From Tubiluchus corallicola (Eukaryota; Priapulida; Priapulimorpha; Priapulimorphida; Tubiluchidae), in NCBI GenBank assembly GCA_030141605.1, contig JAQGDQ010000670.1:30001-87500 (forward strand): a DNA stretch of 57,500 nucleotides, written 5' to 3'. The position numbers and the translations under genes were made by a program. Below, in pieces: positions 49,380 through 57,500 of the stretch (positions are counted from its first letter, which is position 1; each line of letters begins with the position of its first letter). The notes beneath the pieces were generated by a model. It was given only the letters and a program-made list of their open reading frames with translations. It searched no databases and was not told the origin of the DNA.

Positions 49380-49650
49380 TCGTGTACATTGTGTACAATA
49401 TCAATAAAGGCTGCACATGCAGATACATCCGGGGAAAATATACAGGTGTTCTAAATTTAGTGAAGGTAAAACGTTTTGCGTAGAGGGTAGAACGTTTAGC
49501 GTTGTGCGAAATCAAAGGGCAGTCAAATACTAAGTGTTCGGGCATTATTGTATCAGTTGGGCGCTTACAGTAATTACTATAGGCTAAATCAACTGTATAT
49601 AAGGAGTTACGACCTCTGCCAAATAAATAGTTGAGCGCAACAGACAGAGA
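49376..49650 (-). mobile_element. LINE ORF2 C-terminal remnant
   Basis: The - strand from about 49640 reads ALNYLFGRGRNSLYTVDLAY, then CKRPTDTIMPEHLVFDCPLI and a further 40 codons to a stop at about 49376. The line-up (G.GR....Y, then C......EHLVFDCP) is the RNase-H-associated Cys/His tail of LINE ORF2, although the first Cys pair is not intact. The downstream end toward 49231 would be its 3' UTR. Confidence 0.7.
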
Positions 49651-50414
49651 GAGACTAGAGAGGGGGGGAGGTTGATGCAGTCTCTAGTGGTCGTCAGATA
49701 AATCAAGGAATGTCACATTGAAAGGTCGCAAGCTCCAAATCTGATATTTCTTCAAGCGCGAGAGTAATAACGAAAGGCATAAAAGTCTCTTTCTCACTGC
49801 CTGTTGTCCGCTGATATATCTCTAATTGGGCGACATAGTCGCAGACGTAGCTCGCTTGATGTGCCATTAGCGAGATAACTTGGCAACGTCATGATGTTAT
49901 AGAATGCTTTCGTGCACCCAATAGTAACAGATTTACTCTGCTAAGCCAATAATCTCGATTTCTGCGAGTTTAAGCATTTGTTTTTGTCCCCCAAACATTG
50001 ATTTTCTGTTTCCCGATGGATCAGAAATCACATTAGCCATCGTCTTATTTCTCACATGCAGAATTACTTGTGCAACTTGGGCCGCCTAGCAGCACTTCTC
50101 GATATCAAAATATCTGCTGATAGCCCGATAAATTCAATTATTCCTCAAATGTGAACAAATGCGTTTTTCCCGGGTTATGAATATTTAACGTTCTGTGACC
50201 GTAAAGCGCGCATTTCAATTAAGCGCATCTTACGGAATAAAATCACCTGACTTTTCAGCGCCATTTTGCCAGCTAACTTCTCAAATTGATTTTGGAAGTC
50301 AGTTTAGGGAATCTTCTTTTGTACGTACAGTTAATTATATAAAGGGAATGTCAGTGAATTGAATTGTGAATTGAGGGCGTCGCCTCTTGCCATGCAAATG
50401 CCCATAGAGATTAT
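49651..50414. other. Intronic DNA
   Basis: No feature that I can support. Confidence 0.4.
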
Positions 50415-50897
50415 CAAACTCTCCTGTTTCTCTATAAATATATCAACAATATTAATTCTCCTTTCAAAAACAATAAGCTCCCACTTCTTGAAAACCCCAG
50501 TATGAATAACAGAACACTAAATTTAAGAAACATTAGAACGAACAATCAATATAGAAAGAATTCCGTAACTAAACAAGCAATACAACTTTGGAATTCATTA
50601 CTGACATCACTAAAACACAGCAGTTCTTTATCAATATTCAAGTCTAAATTAAAAAAAACATTTAATGACTCGTTTTGAATATCCGACATACGAACACGAT
50701 GATACTCACTCAAATCATAATTTCATTTTTCCTAGACCTTACTAAACTAGTTTATATTTTATTTTTGAATTTCTAGTTACACTTATAGTTTAGCTCGACG
50801 CATTTGCCCAGAACAGTGTATGTTTTTATATGAACTAACACTGATTGTCTGTCTTTTATTATGATGGTCAATGTTTTTAAAATGGCAAATAATGATT
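50415..50897 (+). mobile_element. 5'-truncated LINE (family F, second close copy)
   Basis: Near-identical to 46853-47350 from its first base: TLLFLYKYINNINSPFKNNK, NIRTNNQYRKNSVTKQAIQ, LWNSLLTSLKHSSSLSI FKSKLKKTF and a stop at 50678. The 3' UTR also matches closely, with a small deletion where the other copy has GCACCAG. Homology starts abruptly at about 50413, a typical 5' truncation point. The polyadenylation signal reads AATAATGA here. Confidence 0.87.
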
Positions 50898-51550
<653 letters not shown>

Positions 51551-51724
51551 CCATTTAAACAATGTAAAATTGCAGCCGTCATTTTTTATGGTAACTCTGG
51601 TTGCTTCCATTTTCGTGCCTCTTTCGCGGGTGTGCTTTATTCAGAGCATAGTCAAGTTTTGCCAAGAAAAAAACATTGGCCCAGAATTACTTTGAACAGA
51701 ATAAGCAGTTTTGTACGCAGTGAA

Positions 51725-52115
51725 CAGGGGCGTATTAACCAATAGGGCGTTAAAGTTTGTGGGGCGCCGCATTTTAGAAGAAAATCTTATTCTCATCTTA
51801 AGTACTCTCGTATTCACGTAAGGGGTGCATTTTACAACACACCACAGGTAGTTACTGAGCGCAGCGTTTATATAAGTGCCACATAACGAACAGGTGCAAG
51901 GCATTACACAAGAAGCAGTTGTGCAGCCTACTTGAATATCTTCGGCATGCAAATACATGTAATTAATAGAGACCACGCCCACGTAGAAACTAGGTTGATA
52001 GTGTTTCTAACACACCGCAAGCACTTTGTTAATCGCCTCATTACATAAGAAACCATAAAAAAGGGCGGGACGGAACTATCACCCTAGGGCGTCGTAAAGA
52101 CTTGATACGCCCCTG
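51725..52115. mobile_element. hAT-type MITE with a perfect 8-bp target duplication
   Basis: The ends are CAGGGGCGTATTAACC (left) and CAGGGGCGTATCAAG (right, read inward). The element is 391 bp. The flanks GCAGTGAA at 51717-51724 and again at 52116-52123 are identical. This is the standard anatomy of a non-autonomous hAT element. The interior shares sequence with 610-750. No transposase frame is present. Confidence 0.92.
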
Positions 52116-52127
52116 GCAGTGAATGAT

Positions 52128-52180
52128 TTTAGTCCATGCTTAGACCATTGCGCCACACCGACAACGGTTTGAATGGAAAT
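52128..52180 (-). other. tRNA-like (possible SINE head) sequence
   Basis: On the - strand GTGTGGCGCAATGGTCTAAG CATGGACT resembles a tRNA A-box region (TGGCGCAATGG). The hAT element sits just beyond it, where a tRNA body would continue, and joining the flanks across the target site does not restore a convincing tRNA. It could be a SINE fragment or chance. Confidence 0.2.
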
Positions 52181-52360
52181 GCTGATTAATTCAGTAAGTA
52201 TAATACTGCCAAGGGCTCTTACAAATGGCGAACAAGACACCACAATTGATAGCTGGGTCGTGTGTTTAGCAGTCATGGAAATGTGGTTGACTACACATGC
52301 AGTCACGTGATTCGTGTATCGCTTACCTAATTGTGATACAGCATTTCACGTTGTCTAGAG

Positions 52361-52897
52361 CTTCGGTTCCCAACTTGAGGTACTAGTACTTCTTGGGGCT
52401 ACCAGGGAACACCACAAGGGGTACCTGAGAAGCCTCTTGGACAATTTTAAAAAGTTGTGTTATATAATAATCAGCGGATGATTCGGACATCTTCGTCAAC
52501 TGTGCCTACAATTCATGGTTTTTAGTCAAGCTCTTGACCACTGTCCACTGTAAAACTTTCAGTGAACCTTTCCCTGCGTGAAGCAGGCTTTTCAGCGATG
52601 GCGACAATCAAGACAAAAACCCAAAACCGCCTCGACATCCGCGGAGACATGAGAGTCAGTCTGTCAAAACTGAACCGCGATTCATAAAGTTAGTTTCTGC
52701 TATGCATCAGAAGCCAAGTCATTAAACTCTCATTTAAAGCACTTGATTGGAACAATACGTATAATATATATGATAAAAATAGTCATGACGTTACATCCGT
52801 GCTGGTTCTTCAGTTTGTTTATGGCAGGTGAAGGGGTACCAGAAGATAGTGTAAAAATATTAGGGGTACGTGGAGTCCAAAAGGTTGGGAACCGGGG
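52361..52897 (+). mobile_element. hAT element with a transposase C-terminal remnant (ZBED5/Buster-like)
   Basis: The ends CTTCGGTTCCCAAC (left) and CCCCGGTTCCCAACC (right, read inward) are imperfect inverted repeats. The flanks GTCTAGAG (52353-52360) and TTCTAGAG (52898-52905) form an 8-bp target duplication with one mismatch. Inside, a + strand frame from about 52582 reads FSAMATIKTKTQNRLDIRGD and MRVSLSKL. After a frameshift, LVSAMHQKPSH and a stop follow. FS.M..IK.K..NRLD...DMR..LS with a terminal QPSH-like end is characteristic of the dimerisation end of hAT transposases related to ZBED5/FAM200. The copy is internally deleted and cannot encode a transposase. Confidence 0.85.
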
Positions 52898-52905
52898 TTC
52901 TAGAG

Positions 52906-53504
52906 GCTTAGAAGCTACTATTAACACTTCTTATAATTCGGCCAACTTTAAAAAACAGTCTGAAAAATGTTTTGTAAGCCAATCCGCTAATAGTAGTTGG
53001 CAAAAGCTCTAACAGATGTCTCTGGAAGAACTACATCATGTTAAACGATGCAACACAGTTATGTAAACCACACACGGATTGGCCACTTGTTTATGAAGTA
53101 GTTTTATGAAGTATTTATGAGATACTTATGAGGTATTTTTATGAGGTACACATTTTATGACGTACTTATTATATGACGTATTTTATGAGGTAGTTTCAGA
53201 ATAGAAGATACAAGAAACAAGAAACAAAATAATGTAAAATAAAGACAGTTTGTCCTAAAAACAAGACTTTTCTTCATCAGTATTGTCAACTCGGATGATT
53301 AAATGAAATTCCACACGTTATCCCACACATTTGTTATTTTAACCGGAAGATCAGTGTGTTCCTTTCTTCCAGGAGCCCCCCTAACCTGATAATTCAGAGG
53401 AGTCATTTTTCACAGAAGAATTATTAATAATTACCACAAAACTCACTTGTTAGTGAGTGGTGCACCCTGGAGGTTTACCAATTGGCACGAACATTTTAAA
53501 TTAT
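52906..53504. other. Intronic DNA
   Basis: No gene is seen. A degenerate tandem of TTTATGAGGTA-like units lies at about 53090-53195. Confidence 0.45.
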
Positions 53505-53770
53505 TATTTCTAGTTACATAAGTCTTTCCAGCGGGTAAGTTTGCATGGAAAGTCTTTTGAGATATAATTTAACCTTGCCTTTTCACCCCTGATTACGTTT
53601 GTAAGGTGACGTCATGTAATGGCACCGTCGGAACAATATTGATGGAGATTTAAAATGAAAACAAACAATAATTTCTTTCAATGCGAGCACGATATATGTA
53701 CAAAATTGCAATAAAATGAGTCAGTTTTTCTGAAACCTACTTCAGGTACCCCTTTTCTTGTCCTTTAACG
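53505..53770 (+). mobile_element. Dispersed non-coding element, family R3 copy 2
   Basis: The inverted counterpart of 34838-35105. It contains TTTCTAGTTACATAAGTCTT, TGACGTCATGTAATGG and CTTTTCTTGTCCTTTAACG. No ORF is present. Identity is moderate (about 70% by eye), so the two insertions are old, yet the TGACGTCA core is identical. Confidence 0.75.
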
Positions 53771-54537
53771 ATACCTTATTAGAAAAAAGTACTGCACACA
53801 TTAAAATTTCAATAACTAAGTTGTTGCATTGGAGCTGCATATCCAAATCTTATTTCGTCTGTATACGTGCTTTTAGAATTCTCGATCAACGTCCTAAGAT
53901 TACTCTAAATCCTGGCAGATTCTACAATTCACTTTAAATTCTGCAACCTCTTATATGCATAAGTCCTTACTCAATACTGATTCGAACCTTATTGAGATAA
54001 ATAGAATCGTGGGGTCTTCGTGACATTCAAATTCATTGAAATCTTCTTGCAGACGCTGAATTGAGCAGATGGGAAATGATTTGTGTAAACACGGCTTTTC
54101 GTTGTTCGAGTGCACTTATAGCAATAGCAGAAATCTTTGACTAAAATTTCTTGGGTGGGAAATATGACCATAAGTAAAGCGTGTGTATTAACCATGGTTT
54201 TTCGGGTGTAGCGTTAAAAAAGGGGCGTGCCCTACTTCTCCTCCTCTCTAAGTAATGCCTGGTATAAGAATTTTATGCAGCTGTGTCCGGCGTGATATAC
54301 TGTATACGTACTTATTTATGTATCAATTAGATAAAAAATTACAATGCGAAAATAATGTAGCCAACGAAAAATAAGCAGGTACTAAATAATAAATAATCAC
54401 CTATTTGGGCAATTCTGAGACGGGATAGCTTTAGGTTTGTGTGCCATGATGGGCAATTTAAAATTTCTTTCTATTGTGATTCAGTTGGTCGCAATGGTCT
54501 GTAGTATAATATTAGACAAAGAGCACTCTTAATATAA
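53771..54537. other. Intronic DNA
   Basis: No feature that I can support. Confidence 0.4.
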
Positions 54538-54540
54538 ACA

Positions 54541-54819
54541 TTAGTCAGTCCGTTAGTCAGTCCGTCAGTTAGTCAGTCAGTCCGTCAGTCAGTCAGTCAG
54601 TTAGTCAGTCAGTCAGTCAGTCAGTCAGTCAGTCAGTCAGTCAGTCAGTCAGTCAGTCAGTCAGTCAGTCAGTCAGTCACTCAATCAGTCAGTCAACCAG
54701 CCAGTCAGTTAGTCAGTCCGTCAGTTAGGCAGTCAGTTAGTCAGTCAGTCAGTCAGTTAGTCAGTCAGTCAGTCAGTCAGTCAGTCAGCCAGTCAGTCAG
54801 TCAGTCAGTCAGTCAGTTT
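54541..54819. repeat. (CAGT)n microsatellite
   Basis: About 70 CAGT units with TTAGTCAGTCCG and CAACCAGC variants, more variable at the two ends. It lies directly upstream of a truncated LINE. Confidence 0.95.
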
Positions 54820-54837
54820 ACATACAGTTTACATACA

Positions 54838-55085
54838 GTTTAAATATTTGCATACAGTTTACACGTCAGGCTGAATAAGAGTAAAAATTTTATATGCAAA
54901 AACATTTTAAACAGTGATGCAAACTTTACTTCTGTAATTAGACGTCATTGGCGTAGTTTGTTATATCGTTAATTGTTATTTGTGTTATTGTTGTGTGTCA
55001 TGATTTATTGTATTATTTGTATTAATTTGTGATGTGTATATGAACTTTGTAAAGTTTGAAATAAAATACTAGATCTAATCTAAAT
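54838..55085 (+). mobile_element. LINE ORF2 C-terminus and 3' end (family H, copy 2)
   Basis: The + strand reads FAYSLHVRLNKSKNFICKNI, then LNSDANFTSVIRRHWRSLLY R and a stop near 54975. The 3' UTR has GAAATAAAATACTAGATCTA. It matches 23940-24160 on the other strand with only conservative differences. It is 5'-truncated beside the (CAGT)n tract. Confidence 0.82.
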
Positions 55086-55671
55086 CAGTCAATTAGTCAG
55101 CCATTCAATGCACCTAAAACTGTAAGCGAAACTGAAAAAAAATCGAAAAAACAAATTGAGTGAGGCGAATCTTCCAAAACAACTGGGTCATTTAGAGCCT
55201 CAGAGACTAAAGTTATAGTCTTCCGTTCCCAGGGCTACCTTGCTCGTAGGTATAAAGACTACAAATTCCAGTTTAAATTGCAGTTATTTTTATTTTTAAC
55301 TGTAAATCTTTTCGATCGGGGTTGCTAATACCGTTCTGCTCTGCTCCTACAGGCTAGTATATTAGAAATACATTTTGCAATTTGGGTTGACTTTTCCTTT
55401 AAACCATTTCTGTCCGAAATACTCAGGCAGCTTTACACACTCGGTCGTTTATTTAAAATCACTTACGTATAAATGCAAATGAGCGCGCCGGGGAAAACAT
55501 TCATTTGTTTTGCTAATGTTTGCACGAAGCCAAGTAAAAAATGAGAACGGGGAAGCTCTTTTGTGCATAAAACAAAGCCGCCAGGCAAAATAAAATGCTC
55601 CAAATATTTGCCCACTTGTTACGGCACAGCATCTGATTTATGCAGATGATCAATGCTAGTGGTTTACTTAC
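55086..55671. other. Non-coding DNA beside a candidate exon
   Basis: Unique sequence with no repeat. If the - strand exon at 55672-55753 is real, this would be its downstream intron. Confidence 0.35.
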
Positions 55672-55753
55672 CGGGAGAGACGAATCGTTCGAGTGTGGCA
55701 TCGTGAAGTCGATTGCCCGAATTTTCTCCGCAACAGCTTTATGCGCTACGTGA
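55672..55753 (-). CDS. Candidate exon of an unknown gene on the - strand
   Basis: On the - strand a pyrimidine-rich acceptor (TTTCTCTTTTCCAG) precedes an 82-base stretch that ends CTCCCG|GTAAGTAAA, a strong donor. One frame, after a single leading base, is open for 27 codons: HVAHKAVAEKIRAIDF, then TMPHSNDSSLP. The other two frames give TAA or TAG near the start. Alternatively the ATG at codon 18 is a start codon in a first exon. I do not recognise the peptide. No partner exon is found, so it could be chance; the local sequence is unusually free of repeats. Confidence 0.3.
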
Positions 55754-55989
55754 CTGGAAAAGAGAAATCTCTTTCAGTGTGTGAAAACTCGTGAAGATGG
55801 GACGCAGCTTATTCAAGGCTCAGAACTTCTCAACTTGGAGGCAAAGTCTTAATTGACTAGGCTGTTGGAAGGTTCTTTAATCCTCTATATTTAGTTTCGA
55901 TATTAAAAGGCATAATGAATAAGTGCACAGATTTTTAAATATAAGAGGTACAGTAACAACAAAAACACCAAAATGAAAAACAAGTGACA
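55754..55989. other. Non-coding DNA
   Basis: No feature that I can support. Confidence 0.35.
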
Positions 55990-56272
55990 ATGCAAGCACA
56001 ACAATAACAACAACAACAACACCGACGACGACGATGACGACAACGGCGACAACAACAATACAACAATGCAACAAAACAACAACAGCAGCAGCAACAACAA
56101 CAACCACCACCACAACAAGTGACAATGACAACGACAACAACAACAACAACAACAGCAACAACAACGACGACGACGACGATTGCAACGACGACAATAACGA
56201 TGACAACAACAACAACAACAACAAGACGACAACGAAACAACAACAACAATACAACAACAACGACAGCAGCTT
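55990..56272. repeat. (AAC)n/(GAC)n compound trinucleotide tract
   Basis: AAC units with GAC, GAT, CAG and CAC interruptions. Blocks such as ACAACAAGTGACAATG recur. Open frames here (Thr/Asn or Val/Cys polymers) are artefacts. Confidence 0.93.
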
Positions 56273-56289
56273 CAGCATTATGGGCTCTT

Positions 56290-56308
56290 CCTCCCTACCT
56301 CCCTACCT

Positions 56309-56391
<83 letters not shown>

Positions 56392-56411
56392 CCCTCTGTC
56401 TTTCTCTTTCG

Positions 56412-56447
<36 letters not shown>

Positions 56448-56470
56448 CACTCTCTCTCTCTCTCTCTCTC

Positions 56471-56515
<45 letters not shown>

Positions 56516-56543
56516 CCCTCTGTCTTTCTCTTTCGCTCTCTCT
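56290..56543. repeat. (CT)n tract with a duplicated internal block
   Basis: CCCTACCTCC-type start, then (CT)n. The block TTTCTCTGTCTCCCTCTGTC plus TTTCTCTTTCGCTCTCTC occurs at about 56381 and again at 56505, so about 125 bp was duplicated inside the tract. Confidence 0.94.
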
Positions 56544-57199
56544 GGTAATTCATTTTCTTTGCTAAGTTTCTTAAGAAATGTTCCACTCTTTTTTCTCTCT
56601 GGCCTATTTCGACAAAACTTCAATTAACATATTGCGCAGTCGTAACTCCTTTGAGTAAACTACTTCAGTGATGATAACTGTCCTCACTTTATGAGTACAA
56701 CTAATACATGTTTAACACAAATCACTGTCCAGTGTACATACATCAATAAGATTCATTAAAATGTAAAAGGCAGGTGTTGGTTTCTCATGCTCAACGGGCC
56801 AGCAACATGGACTACTGTGTCCTGTAACAATTAGTGAATCTCGGTGGTGATAATGAACGGTTCACACCTTGTGGATTTGTTGTACGAAGACATTGAACCA
56901 ACTGACGAACAATTGCCTAGTTTAATGTTCACATGCAAAGTAGTGAGTATAGCGCCAACAAGCAAATTTAAGGTAGATGATGCATTAATTAACCATGTTG
57001 CTTAATTTCGGTTGCTAAGAAGATGCTGCTACTACCTAGGTATTTAATATGAAACTTTGAACGATGTAAATGATGTAATATTATAAACTGCAGTGCTGCC
57101 TACAGTTTTGAATGAGTGTAGATAGAGATACCGTGCCGGTTCTTCAGGAGTTGCTTGTGTTTGTAAAAGCTTTGTCGTGCTTTTAGTTATTCATTGTTT
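56544..57199. other. Non-coding DNA
   Basis: No feature that I can support. Confidence 0.4.
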
Positions 57200-57478
57200 G
57201 TTCATTTATTCACTTTTTTCGTTCATTTATTTGTTCTTTCGCTCATTATTTAGTTCATCTATTCATTCATTCACTCATTCGTTCATTCGTTCGTTCGTTC
57301 GTTCGTTCGTTCGTTCGTTCATTCATTCATTCATTCATTCATTCATTCATTCATTCATTCATTCATTCATTCATTCATTCATTCATTCATTCATTCATTC
57401 ATTCATTCATTCATTCATTCATTCATTCATTCATTCATTCATTCATTCATTTATTCAGTCAGTCAGTCAGTCAGTCAT
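57200..57478. repeat. (ATTC)n microsatellite with (GTTC)n and (AGTC)n ends
   Basis: About 40 ATTC units, preceded by GTTC units at 57280-57318 and followed by AGTC units at 57457-57476. It runs to near the end of the window. Confidence 0.95.
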
Positions 57479-57500
57479 TCATTCACTCATACATATATAC

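Overview
This window looks like nuclear DNA from an animal with a large, repeat-rich genome. It is AT-rich and crowded with microsatellites, minisatellites, 5'-truncated non-LTR retrotransposons (LINEs) and small hAT-type DNA transposons. There is no bacterial-style gene packing, no operon, no rRNA gene and no convincing tRNA gene. The Ig-domain exon and the LINE families fit a marine invertebrate, possibly a protostome or lophotrochozoan, but I cannot name a species.

The one host gene I can support is an immunoglobulin-superfamily cell-surface or secreted protein on the + strand. A first coding exon (8524-8572) encodes a signal peptide and ends at a perfect GTAAGT donor. The next coding exon (35893-36008) follows a pyrimidine-rich stretch ending in TAG and encodes the start of an Ig domain with its B-strand cysteine. 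The two exons join in phase to give 55 residues, and the intron between them is 27,320 bp. The second exon ends in phase 0 at a GT donor. I found no third exon in the remaining 21.5 kb, so most of the window after 8572 is probably intron. A weaker candidate exon lies on the - strand at 55672-55753.

Layout: 1-8.5 kb is upstream DNA dominated by simple repeats, with minisatellites of about 90, 63 and 31 bp. From 8.6 to 35.9 kb (first intron) there are minisatellites of 75, 38 and 41 bp, a foldback element at 14.2 kb, and more than a dozen LINE 3' ends in both orientations. From 36 to 57.5 kb there are further LINE ends, three hAT elements with recognisable 8-bp target duplications, minisatellites of 35 and 89 bp, a 765-bp imperfect palindrome at 48.5-49.2 kb, and more microsatellites.

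Nearly every LINE keeps only the last 50-110 codons of its ORF (a zinc-knuckle-like Cys/His cluster or an LWNSLP-type tail) plus its 3' UTR. Several end in AATAAA followed directly by a microsatellite: (TGAT)n, (ATT)n, (CTA)n, (AT)n or (TATC)n. Retrotransposon tails therefore appear to have seeded much of the simple-sequence DNA. Three non-coding repeat families occur two or three times each in the window (13.3/38.0 kb; 21.6/37.4/43.1 kb; 34.8/53.5 kb). Long open frames across the simple repeats (Asp-rich, Ser/Phe-rich, poly-Leu and similar) are artefacts of repeat composition and are not annotated as genes.
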